Shown here one piece after another: positions 1-7,540 of a stretch of 15,678 nucleotides of DNA; the first letter of the stretch is position 1, and each line of letters opens with the position of its first letter. Both the position numbers and the translations under genes were made by a program. Origin of the DNA: Clostridiales bacterium (GTDB lineage Bacteria; Bacillota; Clostridia; Christensenellales; Aristaeellaceae); NCBI GenBank assembly GCA_012513735.1, contig JAAZBR010000142.1, positions 1-15,678 on the forward strand. The letters run 5' to 3'. Under the pieces are notes generated by a model. That model saw nothing but the letters and a program-made list of their open reading frames with translations, was not told where the DNA came from and searched no databases.

Positions 1-782
1 AGGCGGAACGTGCCCTCCGGCTGCAGCAGGAGACCATCGATGTCACCGAGCCCCGCACCCTGCCGCGGGTGGGCGTGCCCCATGCCAACAGCCTGGTGCT
101 GGATGAGGTGTTGGACTGCTTTATCGGCATGGGCTTTGAAGTGGTAGAAGGCCCCCAGGTGGAGCTGGATCACTACAACTTCGAGCTGCTCAACATCCCC
201 AAAAACCACCCGGCCAGGGATGCGCAAGACACCTTTTATATCGATGACAATGTGGTGTTGCGCACCCATACCTCCCCCGTACAGGCACGCACCATGCTGC
301 AGCGCAAGCCGCCCATCCGCATTGTGTGTCCCGGCCGCGTGTTCAGGGCAGACGAGGTGGATGCCACCCACAGCCCGGTGTTCCACCAGATCGAAGGGCT
401 TGTCATCGACAGGGATGTGACCATGGGCGACCTGAAAGGCACGCTGGATGCCTTCGCCCACCGGCTGTACGGGCAGGATATTGAAACTCGCTTCCGCCCC
501 AGCTTCTTCCCTTTTACAGAGCCTTCGGCCGAGGTAGACCTCACTTGCTTTAACTGCCGAGGTGCGGGTTGCCGCGTGTGCAAGGGATCCGGTTGGATTG
601 AGGTGCTGGGCAGCGGCATGGTCAATCCCAAGGTGCTGGAAATGTGCGGCATTGATCCCAGCGTATACTCAGGCTTTGCCTTTGGCATCGGGCTGGAACG
701 TATCACCATGCTGCGCTACGGCATCCCGGATATGCGCCTGATGTACGAAGGCGATGAGCGCTTCCTGCGACAGTTCCGCTGA
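1..782 (+). CDS. pheS: Phenylalanine--tRNA ligase alpha subunit (5' end outside window)
   Basis: Catalytic subunit of the heterotetrameric class II synthetase that charges tRNA-Phe with phenylalanine in the cytoplasm. The frame is open from base 3, giving 259 residues; family members are about 340, so roughly 80 N-terminal residues, mostly the tRNA-binding coiled coil, lie upstream. Visible signatures are class II motif 2 around the [19 protein letters not shown] segment, a four-cysteine patch ([12 protein letters not shown]) typical of bacterial PheS, and motif 3 in [18 protein letters not shown] followed by the usual C-terminal RFLRQF. A GTG at 69 opens an apparent shorter ORF, but it is internal because homologous sequence (HANSL motif region and before) continues in frame upstream. 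The stop is 18 bases before pheT, as in the standard pheST operon. Any T-box leader would be outside the window. Confidence 0.97.
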   Translation, partial: AERALRLQQETIDVTEPRTLPRVGVPHANSLVLDEVLDCFIGMGFEVVEGPQVELDHYNFELLNIPKNHPARDAQDTFYIDDNVVLRTHTSPVQARTMLQRKPPIRIVCPGRVFRADEVDATHSPVFHQIEGLVIDRDVTMGDLKGTLDAFAHRLYGQDIETRFRPSFFPFTEPSAEVDLTCFNCRGAGCRVCKGSGWIEVLGSGMVNPKVLEMCGIDPSVYSGFAFGIGLERITMLRYGIPDMRLMYEGDERFLRQFR

Positions 783-800
783 GGACGAGAGGACACAACG

Positions 801-3194
801 ATGAAAACATCCATGAATTGGCTGAGGGAATATACCGACCTCCGGATGGACGATGCCGCCTTTCAGGAGGGCATGATCCGCACAGGCACGGCAGTTGAGC
901 GTATGGAACCGCTGGATGGCGGTATGCAGGGCGTGGTGGTGGGGCGGGTACTGAACTGTGTTGCCCACGAAAACAGCGACCACCTGCATGTCTGCATGGT
1001 GGACGCCGGCCAGGGAGAGCCGCTGCAGATTGTGTGCGGTGCCCCCAATGTCAGGGAGGGGCAACTGGTGCCCGTGGCCCTGGTGGGTTCCACGCTTCCC
1101 GGCGGGCAGCAGATCAAGGCCGGCAAACTGCGGGGCGTTGCTTCCTATGGCATGCTGTGCTCCGCTACCGAGCTTCAGGTGCCCCAGGAACTGTATCCCT
1201 CCGTGGGCGCTGAGGGCCTGCTGATCTTTCAGGAGGAGTATGCGCCCGGCATCGATGTGCGCCGGATTTTCCGGCTGGATGATACCGTGGTGGATGTGGA
1301 GGTGCTGGCCAACCGGCCCGACTGCCTGAGCGTGTGGGGCCTGGCCCGGGAGGCTGCAGCGGTATTCAATATCCCCTTCCGCCTGCCGGCCATGGATTAC
1401 AGCCAGGCGCCGGGTGCCCTGGAAGACCATGTGCGCGTGCGCGTGGAAAACACGGAACTGTGCCCGCGCTATGCGGGAAAGGTGATCACCGATGTGCGCG
1501 TCGGCCCCTCGCCCCTGTGGATGCGGGCTTACCTGCACGCAGCCGGCATGCGCAGCATCAACAACATTGTGGACATCACCAACTTTGTCATGCTGGAAAC
1601 AGGCCACCCCATGCACGCCTTTGACCTGGAGCAGGTGCGCGGACAGCAGATCATCGTCAGAAAAGCAAAACCGGGCGAGCACCTGACAACTCTGGATGGG
1701 AAGAAGCATGCGCTGGCAGGCACCGAACTGCTGATCTGTGACCAGCAGGGCCCCACCGGCCTGGCCGGCATCATGGGAGGGCTGGAAAGCGAAATCACAG
1801 AGCACACAAAAAGCATCTTCTTCGAGTGCGCAGCCTTTGACCGCACCAACACCCGCATATCTGCCCGGGCGCTGGGCATCCGCACGGAGGCCAGCGGCCG
1901 CTTTGAGCGGGGGGTCAGTCCCAGCACCGTGCTGGAAGCGCTGAACCGCGCCTGCCATCTGGTGGAGCAGTTGGACGCGGGCAAGGTGGTCGCCGGCCAT
2001 ATCGATATCTACCCACAGCCCCTCTCCCCCGTTACGCTGCACACAACGGCAGCGCGGCTGGCAGCACCCACCGGCGTGGCTTTCACCACCGATGAAACGG
2101 AAAATATCCTGAAGCGTCTTCACTTTGAAGTGGTGCGCCAGGGGGATGCCCTGACAATCACTGCGCCCGCTTATCGCCAGGATATTGAACAGGAGGCCGA
2201 CCTGTGCGAAGAAGTGCTGCGGCTGGCAGGCTATGAGCGCATCCCCTCTACGCTGCTGCGCGGCGAAACCCCTCCGGGGGGTGACAGCCAAAGCCGCCTG
2301 CGGCGCAAGCGGCTGACAGGGCTGCTCACGGGGCTTGGCTATGATGAGATCATCAACTTCAGCTTCTTCGGACAGAAGCAGTTGGACAGCCTCAACCTGC
2401 CGGCGGAGGACCCCCGTCTCAAGGCGCTTCGCATCCGCAATCCCCTGGGCGAGGATACCGCGCTGATGCGCACCACGCTGATGCCCGACATGTTGAAGGT
2501 GCTCAGCCTCAATATGAACCACGGCAATCAGGAGGCAAGGCTGTACGAGTTTGGCACGCTGTTTGATGTGAGCACACGCACCCAGGAGGGGCTGGTGGCA
2601 GAGCGGCCTGCCCTGTCCATGGGCTGCTACGGCAACCAGCAGGATTTCTACAGCCTGCGGGATGCGCTGCTGACGCTGCTGTCCCAGACAGGGGTACCCT
2701 TCACCATCCAGACAGCGCAGGAGCCCTTCCTGCATCCCGGCCGCAGTGCCATGATCCTCAGCCAGGATCAGCCCATTGCGGTGCTGGGCGAGGTGCACAC
2801 GGACACCCTGGAGGTGTACGACATGCCCGAACGCACCTGGATTGCCCAGGTAGACCTGGAGGCGCTGTGGGCCCAGGCCAGCCCCCTTGACAGGGTACAG
2901 GACCTGCCCCGGTACCCCGCCGTCAACCGGGACATTGCGCTGGTGCTGCCGGAAAAACAGCAACTGCAGCCGGTGATGGACGCCATCCGGCGGGCAGGGG
3001 GCAAACTGCTGGAGGACGTGCAGCTTTTTGACGTATATCGCGGCGTCCAGTTGGGCGAGAGCCGCAAATCCGCCGCCTTCTCGCTGACCTTCCGCGCCGC
3101 CGACCACACCCTGGATGAGCAGGAGATTGCCGCCGCCATGGACAAGGTGGTGCGCTCCGCCAAGGCGCAGTTTGACGCAGAAGTGCGCTCCTGA
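801..3194 (+). CDS. pheT: Phenylalanine--tRNA ligase beta subunit
   Basis: Beta subunit of PheRS, which binds tRNA-Phe and edits Tyr-tRNA-Phe. The 797 residues match the family's usual length of about 800. Domains in order: N-terminal tRNA-binding (OB-fold) domain at about 40-150; B3/4 editing domain at about 214-385, with GHPMHAFD (268-275) and FFECAAFD (340-347) around the editing site; B5 domain at about 405-475; a catalytic-like core at about 480-690; and a C-terminal ferredoxin-fold anticodon-binding domain from about 703, with RYPAVNRDIALV at 704-715. The ATG at 801 follows a purine-rich GAGGACGAGAGGA stretch and starts at the family-typical MKTSMNWLREY. Spacing behind pheS indicates cotranscription. 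No damage is visible. Confidence 0.98.
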   Translation: MKTSMNWLREYTDLRMDDAAFQEGMIRTGTAVERMEPLDGGMQGVVVGRVLNCVAHENSDHLHVCMVDAGQGEPLQIVCGAPNVREGQLVPVALVGSTLPGGQQIKAGKLRGVASYGMLCSATELQVPQELYPSVGAEGLLIFQEEYAPGIDVRRIFRLDDTVVDVEVLANRPDCLSVWGLAREAAAVFNIPFRLPAMDYSQAPGALEDHVRVRVENTELCPRYAGKVITDVRVGPSPLWMRAYLHAAGMRSINNIVDITNFVMLETGHPMHAFDLEQVRGQQIIVRKAKPGEHLTTLDGKKHALAGTELLICDQQGPTGLAGIMGGLESEITEHTKSIFFECAAFDRTNTRISARALGIRTEASGRFERGVSPSTVLEALNRACHLVEQLDAGKVVAGHIDIYPQPLSPVTLHTTAARLAAPTGVAFTTDETENILKRLHFEVVRQGDALTITAPAYRQDIEQEADLCEEVLRLAGYERIPSTLLRGETPPGGDSQSRLRRKRLTGLLTGLGYDEIINFSFFGQKQLDSLNLPAEDPRLKALRIRNPLGEDTALMRTTLMPDMLKVLSLNMNHGNQEARLYEFGTLFDVSTRTQEGLVAERPALSMGCYGNQQDFYSLRDALLTLLSQTGVPFTIQTAQEPFLHPGRSAMILSQDQPIAVLGEVHTDTLEVYDMPERTWIAQVDLEALWAQASPLDRVQDLPRYPAVNRDIALVLPEKQQLQPVMDAIRRAGGKLLEDVQLFDVYRGVQLGESRKSAAFSLTFRAADHTLDEQEIAAAMDKVVRSAKAQFDAEVRS

Positions 3195-3212
3195 CTATCA
3201 GAGGGCAGAGGG

Positions 3213-4163
3213 ATGGCCATGAAGTATCTGATCGGCATTGACGGCGGCGGCACCAACTCCCGCCTGCTGGCAGTGGATACAAAGGGGCAGGTGTTGGGGC
3301 GCCGGCGCGGGCGCAGCACCAACCCGGAATCCAACAAGCATCAAACCGTGCTCCGGCGGCTGCAGGAGCTTGTGGCCGGCTTTCTGCAGGCATCAGGCTG
3401 CCGGGCGGAGGATTGCCTGGCCCTGTGTGTGGGCACCGCGGGCGTGGATACCCAAGCCTCTTTGGAGGCCATTGAAGCGCTGGTGGCGCAGATCGACCTG
3501 CCCTGCCCGAAGGTGGTGGTCAACGATGCCCAGATTGCGCTATATGCCAACACCCGGGGCGGGCCGGGCCTGCTGCTGAATGCCGGCACGGGCTCCATTG
3601 CCTATGGGATCAACGGACAGCATCAGGCCGGCCGCGTCGGGGGCTACGGCTACCTCATCGGAGATGAGGCCAGCGCCTACTGGGTGGCCAGTGAGGGCAT
3701 CCGCCGTGCGCTGCATGCCCATGACGGGGTGGGAGCGGATACCATGCTGGTGTCCCTGCTGCAGGAAGAGCTGAACTTGCGCAGCATTGTGGATGTGTTC
3801 GACTATGTGCATGCCCATAACAAGGCGGACATTGCCCGCCTCAGCCCCCTTGTCACACGGGCCCAGGCGGCGGGCGACCAGGTGGCGGCCAATATATTGA
3901 ACGAGGCCAGCGCATACCTGCTGCAGTGTGTGCAGGCGCTGCTAACGCGCCTGCAGATGAAGCCGGAGGAGCACACCCTGTACATCACCGGCGGGCTGCT
4001 GCTCAACAGCCCCTGGCTGCTGAATGCCCTGAAGGAGGGCCTGCACCAGCGGTGCCCCGGGCTGCACATTCAACCCATGACGGAAGAAGCCGAGTGGGGC
4101 GCGGTGTACCAAGCCGCCCAGCGCGCAGGCATTGCGTTGCCCACACCCTCAGAAAAAAGCTGA
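3213..4163 (+). CDS. BadF/BadG/BcrA/BcrD-family ATPase, N-acetylglucosamine-kinase-like
   Basis: A 316-residue ASKHA-fold protein of the BadF/BadG family, the group that includes eukaryotic-type N-acetylglucosamine kinase and bacterial amino-sugar kinases. Visible elements are the phosphate-1 loop IGIDGGGTNSR (7-17), NPESNKHQT (37-45), a connecting segment VVVNDAQIALYA (101-112), the phosphate-2 loop NAGTGSIAYG (123-132), GDEASAYWVASEGIRRAL (150-167), and the adenosine-side ITGGLLLNSPWLL (258-270). The length fits single-domain sugar kinases rather than large activators of 2-hydroxyacyl-CoA dehydratase, and the CxxC-type cysteines of those activators are absent. Phosphorylation of GlcNAc or a muropeptide-derived sugar is therefore an inference; no murQ or transporter gene lies nearby to fix the substrate. 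Translation could begin at ATG 3213 or 3219; the AGAGG at 3207-3211 is better spaced for 3219. It lies 18 bases behind pheT and is probably cotranscribed with it. Confidence 0.88.
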   Translation: MAMKYLIGIDGGGTNSRLLAVDTKGQVLGRRRGRSTNPESNKHQTVLRRLQELVAGFLQASGCRAEDCLALCVGTAGVDTQASLEAIEALVAQIDLPCPKVVVNDAQIALYANTRGGPGLLLNAGTGSIAYGINGQHQAGRVGGYGYLIGDEASAYWVASEGIRRALHAHDGVGADTMLVSLLQEELNLRSIVDVFDYVHAHNKADIARLSPLVTRAQAAGDQVAANILNEASAYLLQCVQALLTRLQMKPEEHTLYITGGLLLNSPWLLNALKEGLHQRCPGLHIQPMTEEAEWGAVYQAAQRAGIALPTPSEKS

Positions 4164-4205
4164 CGTTCCAACGGCGGAAAGCCCGCATACCCTCAAACAA
4201 TAACG

Positions 4206-4234
4206 CCCCTGAGCTGTATGCTTCAGCCCAGGGG
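4206..4234. terminator. Probable bidirectional intrinsic terminator between convergent units
   Basis: CCCCTG (4206-4211) pairs with CAGGGG (4229-4234), and inside it GCTG (4213-4216) pairs with CAGC (4224-4227), separated by a single A/C mismatch, leaving a 7-base loop. Downstream on the + strand is TGTGTCTGTT; downstream on the - strand is TTATTGTTTG. Both are moderately U-rich. The hairpin sits between the ends of the kinase-like gene (4163) and the nucleoside phosphorylase gene (4273), where it could end transcription from both sides. Confidence 0.65.
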
Positions 4235-4272
4235 TGTGTCTGTTCAAACAGGATTAGAAATACAGACTGCCG

Positions 4273-4557
4273 CTACAGCCTCTGGCTTTCCTCTTCGGTC
4301 AAATGGTCTATCACGCTGCTAAGCAGAGTGCGGAAGGGCTCGCGCACCTTTTCCCCCATGGCCAGCACATCTTCATGGCTGATGGGCTCATCCAGCACGC
4401 CGGCCGCCATGTTGGTGATGCTGCTGATGCCCAGCACACGGATGCCACAGTGGCGCGCCACAATGACCTCGGGCACCGTGGACATGCCCACAGCATCTGC
4501 GCCCAGCAGGCGCGCCATGCGGATCTCCGCCGGGCTTTCATAGCTGGGCCCGTTCAT
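4273..4557 (-). CDS. punA: Purine nucleoside phosphorylase, C-terminal fragment as read
   Basis: A 94-residue open frame beginning at an internal methionine in the CWMNGPSYES motif and carrying the conserved purine-binding half of the enzyme. In-frame homologous sequence (DIALQRAARHGIPLQQGVYCW) continues upstream of this ATG to about 4625, so the true fragment is longer and has no start of its own. I see no ribosome binding site for it. It is the downstream part of the frameshifted gene, not an independent one. Confidence 0.5.
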   Translation of the reverse strand: MNGPSYESPAEIRMARLLGADAVGMSTVPEVIVARHCGIRVLGISSITNMAAGVLDEPISHEDVLAMGEKVREPFRTLLSSVIDHLTEEESQRL

Positions 4558-5114
4558 CCAGCAATAGACGCCCTGCTGAAGCGGTATGCCATGGCGGGCG
4601 GCCCGCTGCAGCGCGATGTCCCGCAGGTCTGGTCAAAGGCATTGGTCATATCGGGAAAGCGGGGACCAAATTCATCCAGGTTCCTTCCCCGCAGCGGGTT
4701 GCGGCCGGACAGGTTGATAAAATCGGTGATCAGCATCAGGTCGCCGGCTGAGAAATCCGTGTTGACACCTCCTGCCGCGTTGGTGATGATCAGCGTTTTT
4801 ACGCCCAGCAGGTTCATCACCCGGATGGGCATGGTGACGGCGCTCAGGGAATGCCCCTCGTAGTGATGAAAGCGTCCGCTCATCACCAGCACGCGCTTAT
4901 CCCGCAGAGTGCCTACAGTGAAATTGCCCGCATGGCCCGGCACAGTGGACTCCGGAAAACCGGGGATCCGGTTGTAGGATATGCTGTGGGGGGCGATCAG
5001 GTTATCCTCAAAGCCTCCCAGGCCGCTACCCAGGATGACGGCAATGTCCGCCTCGCCGCAGGCCTTTCGCACCGCGTCCGCCGCCAGCTTCAGTTGTTTC
5101 ATGGTAGTTGCCAT
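4554..5114 (-). CDS. punA: Purine nucleoside phosphorylase, N-terminal fragment as read
   Basis: The open frame as it stands, 186 residues. Residues 1-163 are authentic phosphorylase sequence carrying the phosphate-binding loop and the His-containing RFHHYEGH segment. Residues 164-186 (beginning CGTSRCSG) are the out-of-frame tail. The product would not carry the base-specificity residues of the C-terminal half, so activity is unlikely. Confidence 0.6.
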   Translation of the reverse strand: MATTMKQLKLAADAVRKACGEADIAVILGSGLGGFEDNLIAPHSISYNRIPGFPESTVPGHAGNFTVGTLRDKRVLVMSGRFHHYEGHSLSAVTMPIRVMNLLGVKTLIITNAAGGVNTDFSAGDLMLITDFINLSGRNPLRGRNLDEFGPRFPDMTNAFDQTCGTSRCSGPPAMAYRFSRASIAG

Positions 5115-5118
5115 ATTC

Positions 5119-6285
5119 TCACTCCTTTATCTGGTCCAGAAAGGATTGGGCTTCAAACCGCTGTTCAAAGCCAAAATACGCGCTGATGGTCGCCGCCACA
5201 TCGGCAAATGTACACCTGGTGCCCAGATCACACAGCTTGTCCATGCCTGGGTGCCAGGCAATCAGCGGCACATATTCCCGCGTGTGGTCGGTGCCGTGGA
5301 AGGTGGGATCACAGCCGTGATCGGCGGTGATGATCAGCAGATCCTGGGGCTGCAGCCGCTGGGCGATTTGGGGCAGGGCGGCATCAAACTGCTCCAGGGA
5401 GGCACGATATCCCTCCGCATCACGCCGGTGGCCGTAGATCATATCCGTGTCCACCAGGTTGACAAAGCACAGGCCGTCAAAGGCCGTATCCAGATACTCC
5501 AGGGTAGCCCGGATGCAAGCTGCGTTGCCAGCCGCATGGTTGGACCGGGTGATCCCGCGGAAGTTGAAAATGTCCTCGATCTTGCCCACCGCAAGCACCT
5601 CCTTGCCGCCCTCCTTCAACACATCCAGGATGGTGGGGGCGATGGGATCAAGGGAAAAGTCCCGGCGGTTGCCGGTGCGGGTGAATCCCGTCCGGGCATC
5701 CCCTACAAAGGGGCGTGCAATCACCCGGCCCACACCCCAGGGCCCCCGCAGCAGCTCCCGCGCAGTCTGGCACAGCTTGTACAGGCGCTGCGGGGGGATT
5801 ACCTCTTCATGGGCCGCAATTTGAAACACGCTGTCGGCAGATGTGTATACAATGGGATACCCGGTTTCCACATGCCGGGGTCCCAGCTCCTGTATGATGG
5901 CCGTCCCGCTGGCAGCGTAGTTGCCCAGGGTGGGGCTGCCAATGGCCGCCTCATAGGCCGCCATCAGCTCGCCGGGGAAGCCATCGGGAAAAGTAGGAAA
6001 GGGCTGCTTCAACTGCACGCCGGCGATCTCCCAGTGCCCGGTGGTGGTATCCTTGCCCGGGCTTCTCTCGGCCATGCGGCCATAGGCGCCCTTTGCGCCC
6101 GGATCCTGCGGCAAATTGGCCTGGGGAATGTGCCCCAGCCCCATGGCCTGCAGGTTGGGCAGCCGAAGCTTCGTCGCTTTGGCAATGTTGCCCAGGGTGT
6201 TTGCCCCTTCATCGCCGTACAGGTGTGCATCCGGCAGGGCGCCAACGCCCAGGCTGTCCAGAATAATGAGCACAGCTCGCTTCAT
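5119..6285 (-). CDS. deoB: Phosphopentomutase
   Basis: Interconverts (deoxy)ribose-1-phosphate and (deoxy)ribose-5-phosphate, connecting nucleoside phosphorolysis to central metabolism; cytoplasmic, Mn-dependent, alkaline-phosphatase superfamily. The 388 residues are the normal length. Visible are the N-terminal metal motif LIILDSLGVGALPDA with Asp10, the KDTTTGHWE segment (78-86) holding the phosphorylated Thr, VDTDMIYGHRRD (278-289) and ADHGCDPTFHGTDHTREYVP (321-340) with the Asp/His metal ligands. The frame is open upstream to 6363, but the ATG at 6285 is the start: it has GGAGGA six bases upstream and begins the conserved MKRAVLIILDS. It is first in a two-gene unit with the purine nucleoside phosphorylase, which would supply its substrate. 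Confidence 0.97.
   Translation of the reverse strand: MKRAVLIILDSLGVGALPDAHLYGDEGANTLGNIAKATKLRLPNLQAMGLGHIPQANLPQDPGAKGAYGRMAERSPGKDTTTGHWEIAGVQLKQPFPTFPDGFPGELMAAYEAAIGSPTLGNYAASGTAIIQELGPRHVETGYPIVYTSADSVFQIAAHEEVIPPQRLYKLCQTARELLRGPWGVGRVIARPFVGDARTGFTRTGNRRDFSLDPIAPTILDVLKEGGKEVLAVGKIEDIFNFRGITRSNHAAGNAACIRATLEYLDTAFDGLCFVNLVDTDMIYGHRRDAEGYRASLEQFDAALPQIAQRLQPQDLLIITADHGCDPTFHGTDHTREYVPLIAWHPGMDKLCDLGTRCTFADVAATISAYFGFEQRFEAQSFLDQIKE
5121..5127 (-). promoter_or_regulatory. Ribosome binding site of the phosphorylase gene inside the deoB end
   Basis: AAGGAGT on the - strand, six bases before the ATG at 5114, lies over the last codons and stop of deoB. This fixes the phosphorylase start at 5114 rather than the second ATG at 5102, and suggests translational coupling to deoB. 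Confidence 0.75.
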
Positions 6286-6291
6286 ATCGTA

Positions 6292-6336
6292 TCCTCCGCT
6301 TGTCATCACTATACAAGAAAAGCCGTTGTTTGAAAA
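6292..6336 (-). promoter_or_regulatory. Probable deoB promoter and ribosome binding site
   Basis: On the - strand, TTTTCA (6331-6336) and TATAGT (6308-6313) are separated by 17 bases, resembling sigma-A -35 and -10 boxes; the -35 matches 4 of 6. Transcription would start near 6301, leaving a leader of about 16 bases that contains GGAGGA (6292-6297). No operator is obvious in the short leader. Confidence 0.55.
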
Positions 6337-6380
6337 GGCTGCACAGGAACTCAGCACAAACATTTCCTCCTCTTCACACC

Positions 6381-6409
6381 TTGAAGCGGAACAACAGAAG
6401 CCCTATAAT
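6381..6409 (+). promoter_or_regulatory. Probable promoter of the rRNA methyltransferase gene
   Basis: TTGAAG (6381-6386), a 17-base spacer and a perfect TATAAT (6404-6409) on the + strand. Transcription would begin near 6416, immediately before the ribosome binding site GAGAGG (6417-6422), giving a very short leader. It is divergent from the deoB promoter, with 44 bases between the two -35 boxes. Confidence 0.72.
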
Positions 6410-6427
6410 CTGGCACGAGAGGTACGC

Positions 6428-7534
6428 ATGATGATATGGATAGCGACGGCCGCCTTCGGGTTGGAAGGCCTGGTAAAAAGGGAATTGCTTGATTTGGGTC
6501 TGGACGCCAGGCCAGAACTGGGTGGCGTGCGCTTTGAAGGGGATTCAGATAAAGCCTTTGAAGCCAACCTGTGGCTGCGCACAGCGGACCGGGTATTGCT
6601 GCTGACAGGTGAAGGTCAGGTGCTCACCTTTGAAGAGCTTTTTCAACTGGTCCTCAGCATTCCATGGGAAGACTACCTGCCGGCGGATGCGCGCTTCCCG
6701 GTCAGCGGGCACTGCGCACGCAGCCAGCTTATGAGTGTGCGGGATTGCCAGAGCATCATCAAAAAGGCCATTGTAGAGCGGCTGAAGAAAAAATATCGGC
6801 GCAATCAGTTTGAAGAGACAGGATCCATTTACGCCGTTTCCTTCAGCATTCATAACAACCAGGCCAAGCTGATGCTGGATGCCAGCGGGGATGCGCTGAA
6901 CCGGCGCGGATACCGCACCTGGAACGGCGAGGCGCCTCTGAGGGAAACCCTGGCTGCCGCCCTGGTGGAACTTTCCCCCTGGCAACCCGGACAGCCCCTC
7001 TATGACCCCTGCTGCGGTACAGGCACCATTCTGGTGGAGGCCGCCTTCAGGGCCGCCCGCCGCGCCCCGGGGCTGAAGCGAGCCTTTGCCATGGAGAACT
7101 GGCAGTTTGTAGACGTCGAAGCCTGTCGGGCAGCCCGGCAAGCCGCCGAAGCCCGGTTCGACCTCAACCTGGTGGAAGGGATCGGCGGCAGCGATGTGGA
7201 TGAACAGGCGCTGTCCCTGTGCAAGAAGCACCTGCAGCAGGCAGGCCTGGGCGGCCGGGTGCGGGTCCATCAGCAGGACATGCGGGATCTGCCTCCCTTC
7301 CTGCCCAACACCTGCGTGATCGCCAATCCTCCCTATGGGCAGCGCCTGGGTGACAAAAAGGGAACGGAGACCTTGTACAGGCAGATGCGCTGGCTGGACA
7401 CCCGGGCAGGCGCCAGCCAGGTGTGCGTGCTGACGGCCAACCCGGCTTTTGAGCGCCTGTACGGCAGGCGCTGCACTAAAAAACGCCGCCTCTACAACGG
7501 GCGGCTGGAGTGCGAATACCTGATCTTTGCGTAA
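6428..7534 (+). CDS. rlmL: THUMP-domain class I rRNA guanine-N2 methyltransferase (RlmL/YpsC family)
   Basis: Member of COG0116, SAM-dependent enzymes that methylate guanine N2 in 23S rRNA (m2G2445 in E. coli). The 368 residues are the short form without the RlmK half of the enterobacterial fusion, as in Bacillota. A ferredoxin-like/THUMP region covers about 1-160. The conserved ALNRRGYRTWNGEAPLRETLAAA segment is at 156-178, SAM motif I DPCCGTGTI at 193-201, and the catalytic NPPYGQRLGD at 300-309. The frame is open far upstream (to 6116), but that part is antisense to deoB. ATG 6428, or the adjacent ATG 6431, follows GAGAGG and a good promoter. The exact rRNA target is taken from the family, not shown by the sequence. 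Its stop is six bases from the convergent rimI stop. Confidence 0.92.
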   Translation: MMIWIATAAFGLEGLVKRELLDLGLDARPELGGVRFEGDSDKAFEANLWLRTADRVLLLTGEGQVLTFEELFQLVLSIPWEDYLPADARFPVSGHCARSQLMSVRDCQSIIKKAIVERLKKKYRRNQFEETGSIYAVSFSIHNNQAKLMLDASGDALNRRGYRTWNGEAPLRETLAAALVELSPWQPGQPLYDPCCGTGTILVEAAFRAARRAPGLKRAFAMENWQFVDVEACRAARQAAEARFDLNLVEGIGGSDVDEQALSLCKKHLQQAGLGGRVRVHQQDMRDLPPFLPNTCVIANPPYGQRLGDKKGTETLYRQMRWLDTRAGASQVCVLTANPAFERLYGRRCTKKRRLYNGRLECEYLIFA

Positions 7535-7540
7535 CAGGGC

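Larger units (their letters stand above)
4273..5114 (-). pseudogene. punA: Purine nucleoside phosphorylase, split by a one-base frameshift
   Basis: Trimeric-type PNP catalyses phosphorolysis of purine nucleosides to free base and (deoxy)ribose-1-phosphate. The first frame is normal to about residue 163, with ILGSGLGGF (27-35), RFHHYEGH (81-88) and TNAAGGVN (111-118), then reads through 23 unrelated residues to a stop at 4554. The missing part continues in another frame, with MNGPSYESPAEIRM, GMSTVPEVIVARH and GISSITNMAAG, to the stop at 4273. Adding one base in the GG run at 4626-4627 (+ strand) restores DQTLRDIALQ and a 280-residue protein, the normal family length. As it stands, the product would lack the C-terminal purine-binding half. 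Either the gene is broken or the sequence lost a base; the two are not separable here. The ATG at 5114 has a strong AAGGAGT and lies 4 bases after deoB. Confidence 0.88.

Noticed and set aside
669..3107. An 812-codon open frame on the - strand across pheT
   Set aside because: It is exactly antisense to a full-length, motif-complete PheT. Long antisense frames are common in GC-rich genes, and its predicted product shows no domain, only His/Gln/Gly-rich sequence.
4240..4251. Small palindrome CTGTTCAAACAG as a regulatory site
   Set aside because: Only four stable pairs with a tetraloop, between convergent gene ends, with no promoter nearby; likely chance.
4981..6333. A 450-codon open frame on the + strand over deoB
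   Set aside because: Antisense to phosphopentomutase, with no recognisable motifs and no ribosome binding site; a shadow of codon bias.
7452..7472. Perfect 8-bp inverted repeat with a 5-base loop as a terminator
   Set aside because: It lies inside the methyltransferase coding sequence, over 60 bases before the stop, and neither strand has a T run after it.
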